Source of the DNA: FEB-35 sp050263095
Lineage (GTDB): Bacteria > Desulfobacterota > Deferrimicrobia > Deferrimicrobiales > Deferrimicrobiaceae
NCBI GenBank assembly: GCA_050263095.1
Contig: JBLNEW010000068.1
Location: 1 to 64,000 of the forward strand
Direction of reading: 5' to 3'
DNA length: 64,000 nucleotides
This document shows, piece after piece, positions 52,752-61,494 of this stretch. The notes under the pieces were generated by a model. It worked only from the letters and a program-made list of their open reading frames with translations, ran no database searches and was not told where the DNA came from. The position numbers and the translations under genes were made by a program. Numbering within the stretch: position 1 is the first letter of the stretch; the number at the start of each line of letters is the position of its first letter.

Positions 52752-53849
52752 CTAGGCTCTTCTTCCCGCGCCCTGCGGCGCGTTGTGCGCCGCCGAGAGC
52801 AGGTTCCTGAACTCTTCGGGGTCGGTGCTCCTCCCCACGGCGTCATCCAGCGTGATCTCCCTGCGAAGATATGCGGCGAGCAGCGACTGGTTCATGGTCT
52901 GCATTCCGAACTTGGTCTGCCCCACCTGCATCTGCGAGTAGATCTGGTGGACCTTCTCCTCCCTGATCAGGTTCCGGATCGCCGGGTTCGGGACCATCAC
53001 TTCCAGGCAGAGCACCCTGCCCAGCCCCGAAGCCTTGGGCAGGAGGATCTGCGAGACGACGCCCTCAAGGACGAACGACATCTGGGCCCTCACCTGCGGC
53101 TGCTGGTACGGGGGGAACACGTCGAGGATCCGGTTGATGGTCTGTACGCACGAGTTCGTGTGGAGCGTGGCGAACACCAGGTGGCCGGTCTCCGCGACGG
53201 TCAGCGCCGCCTCGACCGTCTCCAGGTCCCGCATCTCGCCGATGAGCACGACGTCGGGATCCTGCCGGAGGATGTGCTTCAGAGCCTTCTTGAAGCTCTG
53301 CGTGTCGGCGTTCACCTCCCGCTGGTTGATGACGCACTTCTTGTGCGGGTGCAGGTACTCGATCGGGTCCTCGATCGTGACTATGTGCTCCTGTCGCTCC
53401 GAGTTGATCTTGTCGATCATCGCGGCGAGGGTCGTCGATTTCCCCGATCCCGTCGGCCCCGTCACGAGGACCAGCCCCCTTGGCTTCTTGCAGAGGTCTT
53501 TCAGCACGGACGGCAACCCCAGCTCGTCGAAGGTCCGGACCCGGAAGGGAATGGTCCGGAACGCGCCCGCCACCGCCCCCCGCTGCATGTATATGTTGGC
53601 GCGGAAGCGACTCAATCCCTTCACGCCGAAGGAGAGGTCCAGCTCCCATTCCTCTTCGAACCGCTGCTTCTGCGCCTCGGTCAGGATGCTGTAGCACAGG
53701 CGTTTCGTGTCAGGCGGGGCCAGCGGCTCCGCAGGCAGCGGAACCAGCCGCCCGTCCACGCGAATCGTGGGGGCGATGCCCGTTGTGATGTGAAGGTCGG
53801 AGGCGCCTTTCTCGTACATGACGCTCAGCATCTCGTGCATCGAAATCAT
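52752..53849 (-). CDS. pilT: Type IV pilus retraction ATPase PilT
   Basis: 365 residues. Walker A GPTGSGKSTTLAAMID near 130, Asp box, Walker B region IGEMRDLETVEAALT, His box, and the PilT-specific AIRNLIREEK near the C-terminus. Powers pilus retraction and twitching. ATG 53849 or 53840 (M4) may be the start. Twenty-seven bases after pilB. Confidence 0.95.
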   Translation of the reverse strand: MISMHEMLSVMYEKGASDLHITTGIAPTIRVDGRLVPLPAEPLAPPDTKRLCYSILTEAQKQRFEEEWELDLSFGVKGLSRFRANIYMQRGAVAGAFRTIPFRVRTFDELGLPSVLKDLCKKPRGLVLVTGPTGSGKSTTLAAMIDKINSERQEHIVTIEDPIEYLHPHKKCVINQREVNADTQSFKKALKHILRQDPDVVLIGEMRDLETVEAALTVAETGHLVFATLHTNSCVQTINRILDVFPPYQQPQVRAQMSFVLEGVVSQILLPKASGLGRVLCLEVMVPNPAIRNLIREEKVHQIYSQMQVGQTKFGMQTMNQSLLAAYLRREITLDDAVGRSTDPEEFRNLLSAAHNAPQGAGRRA

Positions 53850-53876
53850 AGGCGTCTTCTCCTTGGTCTTCCCCGC

Positions 53877-55574
53877 TTAATCGGGTGCGGTCACGCGGAG
53901 CACTTCCTCCAGCGTGGTGACCCCTTCCTCGATCTTGGACAGCCCCGACTGCCGGAGCGTCTTCATCCCGAGCCGGATCGCCTCCCGCTTGACTTCCAGC
54001 GCGGATCCGCCCCGCAGGATCAGGTCCTTCAAGTCCTCCTTTACGGGCATGACCTCGTAAAGCGCGACGCGCCCGCGGAACCCGGTGCCGTTGCAGTCGT
54101 CGCACCCCTTGCCGCGGGACGGACGCGCGAACTTGAGCCGTTCGGGCTTCATGCCCGCGTCCAGCAGCGCCTTCGGCGGTATCTTCAACTCTTCCTTGCA
54201 GTTCTGGCAGATCCTGCGGGCCAGCCGCTGCGCCAGGATCAGGTTAAGCGACGAGGATACGAGGAAAGGCTCGATGCCCATGTTCAACAGGCGGGTCACG
54301 GTGCTCGGCGCGTCGTTGGTGTGGAGCGTCGAAAGGACGAGGTGCCCGGTGAGGGCCGCCTTCACGCCGATTTCCGCCGTCTCGTAGTCGCGTATCTCCC
54401 CCACCATTATTATGTCGGGGTCCTGGCGCAGGAAGGAGCGCAGCGCCGCCGCGAACGTCAGCCCGATCTCCTCCTTTATCTGCACCTGGTTTATCCCGGC
54501 GAAGTTGTACTCCACCGGGTCTTCCGCGGTCGAGATGTTGTCCGTCGTTTTGTTCAGGTCGGCGAGCGCCGAGTAGAGGGTCGTGGTCTTGCCCGAACCG
54601 GTCGGGCCGGTCACCAGGATCATCCCGAAGGGGCGGTGGATGGCCTCCTGGAAATCCTTGAGCGACTCGACCTCGAACCCCAGCTTTGTCATGTCGAGCT
54701 GCAGGCTCGCCTTGTCCAGGAGGCGCAGGACTATCTTCTCGCCGTAGATGGTGGGAAGGACCGAGACGCGGAAGTCCATCTCCCTGCCCTTCCCGACCTT
54801 GAGCTTGATCCTGCCGTCCTGCGGGAGCCTCCGTTCCGCGATGTCGAGGCTCGACATGATCTTCAGCCGGGACGACAGGGCGTTGCGCAGCTTCAGCGGC
54901 GGTCGCATGACCTCGTAGAGCACGCCGTCCACGCGGTAGCGGACGCGGAATTCCTTCTCGTACGGCTCGATGTGGATGTCCGAGGCGCGGCGTTTTATGG
55001 CGTCGGTGAGCACGAAGTTGGCGAGCTTGACCACCGGGGCGTCGTCGACCCTGCTCTCCTGGTCGGTGGCCTCGAAATCCTCTTCACGCACGACCTCCAG
55101 GTCTTCGTCCAGCTCGGAGATGATGTCCTTGAAATCCATCGACTGGTCGAAGTACTTGTTTATGGCCGTGGTTATGTCCTTCTCCGAGGCAAGCACCAGC
55201 TCCACCGCATAGCCGGTCTTGAACCCGATGGCGTCGATGATCGCCATGTTCGACGGATCGGCGACCGCCACGATCAGCTTCGCTCCGACGCGGTTGATGG
55301 GAAGCGCGAGGTTCTTCTGGACCATCTCCTCGGGCAGAAGGCGGACGACTTCGGCGTTTATCTCGTACTTGGACAGGTCGACGACGGGGACGTTGAACTG
55401 GCGCCCGAGAAAAGCCAGGAGCTCCTGCTCCTTGATGAAGCCGGACTTGACCAGGACCGACCCGATCCGCTCCTTGGTCTTTTTCTGTGTATCCAGGGCG
55501 CTTCTTAGCTGCTCCGGGCTGATGATGTTTCCCTTGAGGAGCATCTCGCCGATTTTGGTTGCCATCACGGACAT
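53877..55574 (-). CDS. pilB: Type IV pilus assembly ATPase PilB
   Basis: 565 residues. N-terminal MshEN-type domain (about 1-150), which in relatives binds cyclic di-GMP or the motor base, then the secretion ATPase with Walker A GPTGSGKTTTLYSALADL, VGEIRDYETAEI and a zinc tetracysteine (CQNC...CDDC). Drives pilin polymerisation. Start ATG 55574 has GGTGA seven bases upstream; ATG 55565 is possible. It heads a 22-gene collinear run. Confidence 0.95.
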   Translation of the reverse strand: MSVMATKIGEMLLKGNIISPEQLRSALDTQKKTKERIGSVLVKSGFIKEQELLAFLGRQFNVPVVDLSKYEINAEVVRLLPEEMVQKNLALPINRVGAKLIVAVADPSNMAIIDAIGFKTGYAVELVLASEKDITTAINKYFDQSMDFKDIISELDEDLEVVREEDFEATDQESRVDDAPVVKLANFVLTDAIKRRASDIHIEPYEKEFRVRYRVDGVLYEVMRPPLKLRNALSSRLKIMSSLDIAERRLPQDGRIKLKVGKGREMDFRVSVLPTIYGEKIVLRLLDKASLQLDMTKLGFEVESLKDFQEAIHRPFGMILVTGPTGSGKTTTLYSALADLNKTTDNISTAEDPVEYNFAGINQVQIKEEIGLTFAAALRSFLRQDPDIIMVGEIRDYETAEIGVKAALTGHLVLSTLHTNDAPSTVTRLLNMGIEPFLVSSSLNLILAQRLARRICQNCKEELKIPPKALLDAGMKPERLKFARPSRGKGCDDCNGTGFRGRVALYEVMPVKEDLKDLILRGGSALEVKREAIRLGMKTLRQSGLSKIEEGVTTLEEVLRVTAPD

Positions 55575-55592
55575 CGAATAGTCACCAAATAG

Positions 55593-55621
55593 AGTATAAA
55601 TTAGACTATATTTAGCATAAA
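55593..55621 (-). promoter_or_regulatory. Candidate promoter of pilB
   Basis: The 48 bp between aroE and pilB are AT-rich. TATACT (55593-55598) with TTTATG (55616-55621) 17 bases upstream would start transcription about 10-15 bases before the pilB ATG. No sigma54 box is seen. Confidence 0.45.
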
Positions 55622-55622
55622 A

Positions 55623-56504
55623 TTAATTATCATACTGCAACTGTTTTCTGGCAAACGAAATAAAATTTTCCGCGGGGACTCTTTTGCCCGTCCACAGGAA
55701 GAAGCTCCTGGCCGCCTGGTGCGCCAGCATCCCGAGGCCGTCGACGGCCCTTATCCCCCTCTTTTTCAACCGGCGGACGAGCAGGGTTCCTCCTTTCCGG
55801 TAAACTATATCGGCAAAACAGGAGGATTTCGTTATATCCGCAATGGGAAAATTTTTCCACTCCCCCGACAGGCCAAGGGAGGTGCACTGCACTATCAGGT
55901 CGGTTCCGGGGAATTCCTTCTTCATTCCCGAGGGGTTAAGCTCTCCCGCCGAGATCTTCGCCCCTGGGAACCGCGGGGAGAGAACGCGGGCGATTTCCTC
56001 TGCGCGCGACGGGTGGCGGTTCAGGATGGCCAGGCTGCGGGTGCCGTTGCGGCAAAGCTCATATGCGATCCCCCTGGCAGAGCCTCCGGCCCCGAGGATA
56101 ACGGCCCGCGGGAAGCTGCGCCCCCATCCCTCCCCATTCAGGGCGTTCAGGAAGCCCCGCCCGTCGGTGTTGTCGGCGACAAGCCGTCCGTCCCTGGCGA
56201 CTATGACGTTCGCGGCGCCGCATGCCGAAACCGATTCCGACCTCTCGTCGGCCAGGGCCGCGGCCTCTTCCTTGAACGGGATCGTCACGTTCCCCCCGAG
56301 GAAGTTCCCCGAGCGGACCACCCGGAAAAAATCCGCAAGCGAACCGGGCTGAAGATCGACGCCGATATATTTCACGGGAAGGCCCAGCCGGGCGATGACG
56401 CCGTTGTGCATCGCAGGACTTAGCGAATGCGACAGGGGGTGCCCGACGATGAACAGGAGTGAATCGAGGAAGCCCCGCCTTCCGTCTTTGCGCGGCCGGG
56501 TCAC
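55623..56504 (-). CDS. aroE: Shikimate dehydrogenase
   Basis: 293 residues. Substrate Ser pair in HPLSHSLSPAMHN, catalytic Lys in NVTIPFKEE, Asp in DNTDGRGF, NADP loop GAGGSARGIAYEL with NRH. It reduces 3-dehydroshikimate in aromatic amino acid synthesis. I took GTG 56504, which overlaps the stop of the HNH gene (GTGA) and gives a typical N-terminus; the longer frame to 56798 lies inside the HNH gene. Confidence 0.94.
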   Translation of the reverse strand: MTRPRKDGRRGFLDSLLFIVGHPLSHSLSPAMHNGVIARLGLPVKYIGVDLQPGSLADFFRVVRSGNFLGGNVTIPFKEEAAALADERSESVSACGAANVIVARDGRLVADNTDGRGFLNALNGEGWGRSFPRAVILGAGGSARGIAYELCRNGTRSLAILNRHPSRAEEIARVLSPRFPGAKISAGELNPSGMKKEFPGTDLIVQCTSLGLSGEWKNFPIADITKSSCFADIVYRKGGTLLVRRLKKRGIRAVDGLGMLAHQAARSFFLWTGKRVPAENFISFARKQLQYDN

Positions 56505-57097
56505 CTTTCGAGTTCTAGGTTCCAGTAAGTGAAGTCTACGACGTTCAGGAACGGCAGCCATTCCCTGTGGACCGGCGCCCTGAGGGAGAAGGCGTATTCG
56601 GGCGTCCACCTGGGGCGCGCCGGGCGAACGATCGTGCGCATCCCTACTTCCTCGGGCAGCATCCCGCCCTTGCGCTTGTTGCAGGGGAGGCAGCTGCAGA
56701 CTATGTTCTCCCACGTGGCGTTCCCCCCCCGCGACCTGGGGATCACGTGGTCCAGGTTCAGATCGCTGCGGGGGTGGGTCTTCCCGCAGTACTGACACGT
56801 GTTCCGGTCCCTGACGAATATGTTGTGACGGCTGAAGCGCACCGTGCGCTTCGGGACCCTGTCGTAGGCGACGAGCACGACCACCCTCGGGATCCGGATC
56901 ATTCTACCGACGAGCCCGACCGACTCGTCGCTTGTTCCGATGGACAGCTCGCTCCACGACTGGAAATCGAACATCTCGTAGCTTGAGTTGATGGCCCTGG
57001 CCAGGCCGGAGTACAGGAGGCAGAACGCGCGGCGCACATTCGTGACGTGCACGGGGAAAAACGCCCGGTTGAGGACAAGCACTCCGGAATTCAGCAT
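56501..57097 (-). CDS. HNH endonuclease-family protein
   Basis: 198 residues. A zinc-ribbon HNH core at about 98-150: CQYCGKTH, LNLDHVIPRSRGG, NIVCSCLPCNKRKG, with the His-Asn-His pattern and four metal Cys intact. The N-terminal region (VLNRAFFPVHVTNVRRAFCLLYSG) is typical of a widespread stand-alone bacterial family of unknown role, possibly in DNA repair or RNA processing. Not in a restriction or phage context. Transcribed from a promoter whose -10 box is five bases before the ATG. Confidence 0.85.
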   Translation of the reverse strand: MLNSGVLVLNRAFFPVHVTNVRRAFCLLYSGLARAINSSYEMFDFQSWSELSIGTSDESVGLVGRMIRIPRVVVLVAYDRVPKRTVRFSRHNIFVRDRNTCQYCGKTHPRSDLNLDHVIPRSRGGNATWENIVCSCLPCNKRKGGMLPEEVGMRTIVRPARPRWTPEYAFSLRAPVHREWLPFLNVVDFTYWNLELER

Positions 57098-57102
57098 GTC
57101 TT

Positions 57103-57132
57103 TTTATACACTGACGGACGAGGCCCGTTCAA
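57103..57132 (-). promoter_or_regulatory. Promoter of the HNH/aroE genes, possibly leaderless
   Basis: TTGAAC (57127-57132) and TATAAA (57103-57108) are 18 bases apart on the minus strand. The ATG at 57097 begins five bases after the -10, so the RNA would start at or near the start codon. Confidence 0.5.
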
Positions 57133-57158
57133 CCCTGAACTTGCGCGCGTCGGGCGCC

Positions 57159-58574
57159 TCATCGAAGCTCCCCCGCCGCTGCGGCCAGCAGCGCTGCGGC
57201 CAGCTCCTGAAGCTCGCCGTCGCGTACGGTCCGCAAGTCGAGCAGAACCCTGCCCTTGCCGATCCTGGCCACGACGGGCGGGTTCCCCTGCCGCAGCCTG
57301 CCCTCGAGCTCCTCTGCCCGCACGCCGGGATGCGATACGGCGACGCAGTGCGTGGGGATCAGGACTTCGGGCATCGCCCCCCCGCCGGGGGAAGAATGCG
57401 CCCGTTCGATCGTCAGCTCGAGCCCCCCCCCGCCTCCCGTCCGGATCCGACGCACCAGCCTGCGCGCCCTTGCGCGGACGGCGGATTCCCCCTCCGTGAT
57501 CATGGCCAGCACGGGGACGCGCGCAAGCGCCCTGCGTTCGTCGGCGTACAGGCAGAGCGTTGCCTCCAATGCCGCAAGGCACAGCTTGTCGACCCGCAGG
57601 GCCCGCGAGAGCGGGTGTTTTTTCAGCGGATCGACGATGGCGCTTCTCCCCGCTATGATCCCGGCCTGCGGACCTCCGAGCAGCTTGTCTCCGCTTACGG
57701 TCACGACTCCCGGCCCCTGCGCCAGGGCCTGGCGGACCGTCGGCGTCCCCGGGATTCCCGCCGCGGAAAAATCGAACAGGGCCCCCGAGCCCAGGTCCTC
57801 CATTACGGGGATCCCCAGCCGCCCCCCCAGCTCGGACAGTGCCGCCGCCGAAACCTCCTCGGTGAAGCCGGATATGCTGAAGTTGGAGCGGTGGACTTTG
57901 AGGAGAAGCGCCGTCCGCGCGGTGACCGCATTTTCATAGTCCGCCAGCCTCGTGCGATTCGTCGTCCCTACCTCGACGAGGGTCGCTCCGCTTTCGGACA
58001 TGATGTCGGGGATGCGGAACGAGCCCCCGATCTCCACCAGCTCCCCGCGGCTGACGAGGACTTCGCGCCCCCTCGCCATTCCCGCCAGGCACAGGAGCAC
58101 CGCAGCGGCATTGTTGTTGACCACATGCGCCGCCTCCGCGCCCGTCAGCCCGGCGATCCGGCTCTCGACGTGGACCAGGCGGGATGAGCGGCCCCCCGTC
58201 GCAAGGTCTAGCTCGAGGTTGGAATAGCCGCGCGCAGCCTCGGAGGCCGCGCGTATGCCCTCTTCGGGCAGGGGCGCCCGGCCCAGGTTGGTGTGTATGA
58301 CGACGCCGGTGGCATTGATTACCCTTCGAAGCGACGGCGACTCCCCTGCGGCTATCTCGGGGGGGAGCCGGGAAAGCAGGAGGGCGGTCCATTCGTCGCG
58401 GCCTCGTAACGGGGACGCGGCGAGCGATGCCTCGCCGCGCAGGACCGAGAGCGTCCTGCGGATGGCGTCCACTACGACCGCGCGCGGGATGCGGGCGAGC
58501 AGCCGGCGGATTTCCCTTGATTCAAGCAGGGAGGCGACGGAAGGGATGTTGCGCAGCCGGTCCTGATCGGGCAT
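57159..58574 (-). CDS. selA: L-seryl-tRNA(Sec) selenium transferase (selenocysteine synthase)
   Basis: 471 residues, fold-type I PLP enzyme forming a decamer. It converts seryl-tRNA(Sec) to selenocysteinyl-tRNA(Sec) with selenophosphate. N-terminal tRNA-binding part, then VINATGVVIHTNLGRAPL, NNNAAAVLLCL, SRGELVEIGGSFRIP and GDKLLGGPQAGII with the PLP Lys near 298. Length is normal. selB and selD are not in the window, but selA commits the organism to bacterial selenocysteine insertion and supports the UGA gene at 16381. Followed on the same strand by HNH and aroE. Confidence 0.95.
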   Translation of the reverse strand: MPDQDRLRNIPSVASLLESREIRRLLARIPRAVVVDAIRRTLSVLRGEASLAASPLRGRDEWTALLLSRLPPEIAAGESPSLRRVINATGVVIHTNLGRAPLPEEGIRAASEAARGYSNLELDLATGGRSSRLVHVESRIAGLTGAEAAHVVNNNAAAVLLCLAGMARGREVLVSRGELVEIGGSFRIPDIMSESGATLVEVGTTNRTRLADYENAVTARTALLLKVHRSNFSISGFTEEVSAAALSELGGRLGIPVMEDLGSGALFDFSAAGIPGTPTVRQALAQGPGVVTVSGDKLLGGPQAGIIAGRSAIVDPLKKHPLSRALRVDKLCLAALEATLCLYADERRALARVPVLAMITEGESAVRARARRLVRRIRTGGGGGLELTIERAHSSPGGGAMPEVLIPTHCVAVSHPGVRAEELEGRLRQGNPPVVARIGKGRVLLDLRTVRDGELQELAAALLAAAAGELR

Positions 58575-58598
58575 CTGGGTGCCTTCAGCCGCCCCGGA

Positions 58599-59282
58599 TC
58601 ACCCCTTCGCCAGTTCCCGGAGAAGGACTTTCTTCCCGTATTGGGCGTTCTTGATGACGAGGGACTCCGCCAGGTCGGAATTCCGCTTCCGGAACGCGTC
58701 GATGATCTCCCTGTGCTGGCGGATGGAGCCTTCTATCTTGCCGCGCATCGCGAGAATGAGCCGGAAGCGCTGGAACTGCATCACCATGTTCTGGACGATC
58801 CCGTGGAGCTTCTCGTTGCCGCACGCCTTGAGGAAGACGTCGTGGAACTCATTGTGAAGAAGGAGCACCTTGCGCAGGTCCTTCTTGACGGAGGCGGTCT
58901 CCATCTGGCGGTTCACGGTCTCCATCTTGACCAGCTCCTTCTCCGTCAGCACCTTGGTGGCGCACCTCGCCGCGTATCCCTCGAGCACCATCTTGAGATC
59001 GTAAAAGTCCGAGATGTCCTTGGCGGAAAGCGAGGCTACGATGGCCCCCTTCCGCGGGATGACGGTGATGAACCCTTCCGACTCCAGCTGGCGGAACGCC
59101 TCGCGGATCGGCGTCCTGCTGATGCCGAAGCGGTCGGCCAGCTCGGGCTCGGCCACCCGGGCGCCCGCCGGTATCTGCCCGTTCACGATGGCGTTTCGGA
59201 CCGTTTCCACGATCTTTTCACGCAGGGTCATGTGATTGTCTATCTGGATCTTCAGTTTCTGCAGCAAACGGATCCCCCCCAT
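58599..59282 (-). CDS. GntR-family regulator, FadR/FCD subfamily
   Basis: 227 residues. Winged helix (about 20-85) with VAEPELADRFGISRTPIREAFRQLESEGFI and an all-helical FCD ligand domain (about 95-220) with metal ligands in the HNEFHDVFL and HREIIDAF segments. FCD regulators usually sense small organic acids such as lactate, gluconate or acyl-CoA. ATG 59282 is used; TTG 59267 with GGGGGG upstream is another possible start. Promoter and operator at 59300-59328. Divergent from the isomerase-like gene, a plausible target. Confidence 0.9.
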   Translation of the reverse strand: MGGIRLLQKLKIQIDNHMTLREKIVETVRNAIVNGQIPAGARVAEPELADRFGISRTPIREAFRQLESEGFITVIPRKGAIVASLSAKDISDFYDLKMVLEGYAARCATKVLTEKELVKMETVNRQMETASVKKDLRKVLLLHNEFHDVFLKACGNEKLHGIVQNMVMQFQRFRLILAMRGKIEGSIRQHREIIDAFRKRNSDLAESLVIKNAQYGKKVLLRELAKG

Positions 59283-59299
59283 TTTATGGATTGCCGGAT

Positions 59300-59328
59300 A
59301 ATGTATGCAGTATACACCCGTATGTCAA
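59300..59328 (-). promoter_or_regulatory. Promoter of the GntR gene with overlapping operator
   Basis: TTGACA (59323-59328) and TACATT (59300-59305) are 17 bases apart on the minus strand. TGTATGCAGTATACA (59302-59316), a near-perfect inverted repeat (TGTAT...ATACA), covers the -10 and spacer, the place expected for GntR autorepression. Confidence 0.7.
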
Positions 59329-59389
59329 GGTTTTTTCGGCGGCCGGCCCTTGCTCCGCCGTGCGCGATGGGGTATCGTTTCGCGAGGCC

Positions 59390-60181
59390 ATGGACTGGAC
59401 TATCCACACGACTGTCCCTTTTCCGATGCTGGAGCTCCCGGAGACCGCCCGCCTCCTGTCCGAAAACGGCGTAGGGCCCGAGATATATCTTTCCGCAGGG
59501 ACGCTCGACTCGATGAAGCCGGGAAGGGCGGAGGCCGCGGCGGAATCGCTGCGTTCGGTCGGGGTCGGAACCGCCACCTTCCACGCCCCTTTCGAGGACC
59601 TCTGGCCCGGCGCCCGTGACGAGGAGGCGCGCCTCCTCGCCTTGCGCCGGCTGCGCCAGGCGATCGCCCTGGTCCCCGTATTCCGCCCGCGGGGGATCGT
59701 GGTCCACGGGGGGTATTACGGATGGATTTTCGACTTCGACTCCTCCAAGTGGCTCGAGCCCGCCAGACGGACCTTCGGGGAAGCGATGGAAACCGCCGAG
59801 AAGCATGGCGTAGACCTGTTCCTGGAAAACGTATTCGACGAGTCGCCGGAGCACCTGCTGCGCCTGAAGGAGGCGGTCGGATCGAACCGGCTGGGATTCT
59901 GCTGCGACGCGGGGCACGCTACCCTCTTTTCCGCCGTTCCGGTCCACAAGTGGGTGGAGGCGTTCGGGAAGGACCTGCGGGAGATGCACATCCACGACAA
60001 CATGGGACTGCGGGACGACCACCTTCCCGTGGGTGAGGGGACGATCAATTTCCGGGGGGTCCTTCATGCCGCGCTTGACGCGGGGGCCGCTCCCATACTG
60101 ACCCTGGAACCGCACCGCAGGGAGCATTTCCACCGGGGGCTGTCCGCGCTGCGGGCGCTCCTCATGGACATCCGCCGATAA
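59390..60181 (+). CDS. Sugar-phosphate isomerase/epimerase-like TIM-barrel protein
   Basis: 263 residues of the xylose-isomerase-like AP endonuclease 2 superfamily. Metal-site residues appear in TFHAPFEDLWP, VVHGGYYGW, FLENVFDES, FCCDAGHATLF and EMHIHDNMG, with the closing LTLEPHRREHF. Enzymes of this fold act on sugars and inositols or repair DNA; this one lacks the full endonuclease IV pattern. ATG 59390 avoids the GntR promoter, which the longer frame from 59291 would include. Converges with the HD-GYP gene 17 bp away. Confidence 0.85.
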   Translation: MDWTIHTTVPFPMLELPETARLLSENGVGPEIYLSAGTLDSMKPGRAEAAAESLRSVGVGTATFHAPFEDLWPGARDEEARLLALRRLRQAIALVPVFRPRGIVVHGGYYGWIFDFDSSKWLEPARRTFGEAMETAEKHGVDLFLENVFDESPEHLLRLKEAVGSNRLGFCCDAGHATLFSAVPVHKWVEAFGKDLREMHIHDNMGLRDDHLPVGEGTINFRGVLHAALDAGAAPILTLEPHRREHFHRGLSALRALLMDIRR

Positions 60182-60198
60182 GTCGGCCGGCGCAGCGC

Positions 60199-61494
60199 TT
60201 AGCGCAGGTCCTGCAGGGTCCGGTCGAGGAACGCGACCGCGTCCTCGCGTATATACCGCTCTCCAAGCGCCGTGAAAACCGGGGCTTCCCTGCGATCGCC
60301 GGAGAGTTCCCCGCGCAGCGACCGGAAAAACATACGCCCGACTATCGGGTCGTAATGCCGCCGCAGGCATGACTTGATCTCCCCGAGCGCCGCGACCAGG
60401 GGAAGGCTGTCCCGGTAGGGGCGGTCGGACACCATGGCGTCGAACGCGTCGGCAAGGGCTATGATTCGCGCGCCCATGGAAATCTGGCGGTCCCGCTTTC
60501 CGTGCGGATATCCCGTGCCGTCCAGCCATTCGTGGTGATCCCTGGCCAGCTGCGCGACGTTCGGATATGGAAACTTTATCTCGGAGAGAATCTCGAAGCT
60601 TGTCTGCGGGTGCCTCTGTATCTCCCTGATCTCCCCCGCCGTCAAGGGGGACGGTTTCGTAAGGATGGATCTGGCCGTCCCTATCTTCCCGACATCGTGA
60701 AGGATCGACGCGATGTGGATCGCCTCCACTTCCTTCTCGGGAAGATCCAGCCCCTTCGCGATCGAAACCGATATCCTCGCCACCCGCTCGGAATGCCCCC
60801 GCGTGTAGGGATCCTTGGCCTCGATGGCCGTCGCTAGCGCCCGGATGGTGTCGAGATAGATCTCCTGCATCCCGGTTATGAGCCGCTCGTTTTCCTGGAC
60901 CTGGAACCGAAGGACCTCGTTCAGGCGGAATATGTCGGACATCACGCGATGATTGGATATGTGAGCGGACAGGAATGACGTCATGACTCCCAGGGTCTCC
61001 CTCTCCCCCAAGGTCAGGGGCTCCCCCGTGATCGTGGGGCCGAGGGCCAGAAGACCCAGCGGGCCGTTGCGGGTCCCGAGCGGGCACAGCACGTCCACGG
61101 AAAAGGCGGGCACCGCGTGCTCCATCCCCTCGGCGGCCTTCCTGATCGCGCCGGGGACCTCCCGCCGCCCCATCAACAACGGCCGCCCCGAACGACGGAG
61201 CGCGGCCGCCAGCTCCTTCGTCGCTTCGATCGGAGGCATTCCGGGCGGAAGGCCGCGGGAAACGCGCACCCTGAATTCTCCGTCCTCCCGAAGCAGCAGC
61301 GCCCCCTTTACGATCGAGCAGGATCCCAGGATCACCATCAGCGACAGGTGCAGCGATTCGTCGAAATCGCGGGCCCGCGCGAGACACAGCGTGAAATCCC
61401 GGAGCGCCTTCAGCTTGAACGCCTCCCGCCTTCCCGCGGGAATCCGTTCCCCGCTTGCACGGGCGGACTCAGGACGACTGCGCGAAATAACCAA
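60199..61494 (-). CDS. GAF-HD-GYP cyclic-di-GMP phosphodiesterase
   Basis: 431 residues, soluble. N-terminal GAF domain (about 25-180) and HD-GYP domain (about 215-400) with LHDVGKIGTARS and DHHEWLDGTGYP, so catalytic residues are intact. Hydrolysis of cyclic di-GMP is expected. Start TTG 61494 lies 26 bases inside the end of the STAS gene, indicating coupling. Second HD-GYP protein in the window after the one at 4259. Confidence 0.9.
   Translation of the reverse strand: MVISRSRPESARASGERIPAGRREAFKLKALRDFTLCLARARDFDESLHLSLMVILGSCSIVKGALLLREDGEFRVRVSRGLPPGMPPIEATKELAAALRRSGRPLLMGRREVPGAIRKAAEGMEHAVPAFSVDVLCPLGTRNGPLGLLALGPTITGEPLTLGERETLGVMTSFLSAHISNHRVMSDIFRLNEVLRFQVQENERLITGMQEIYLDTIRALATAIEAKDPYTRGHSERVARISVSIAKGLDLPEKEVEAIHIASILHDVGKIGTARSILTKPSPLTAGEIREIQRHPQTSFEILSEIKFPYPNVAQLARDHHEWLDGTGYPHGKRDRQISMGARIIALADAFDAMVSDRPYRDSLPLVAALGEIKSCLRRHYDPIVGRMFFRSLRGELSGDRREAPVFTALGERYIREDAVAFLDRTLQDLR

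Noticed and set aside
52272..55508. A 1078-residue open frame on the plus strand
   Set aside because: It lies antisense to pilC, pilT and pilB, all clear by motif. Its arginine/leucine/aspartate-rich composition is that of a complementary frame in G+C-rich DNA.
56501..57097. HNH protein as part of a defence or restriction system
   Set aside because: No methylase, specificity subunit, helicase or toxin partner nearby; neighbours are selA and aroE.
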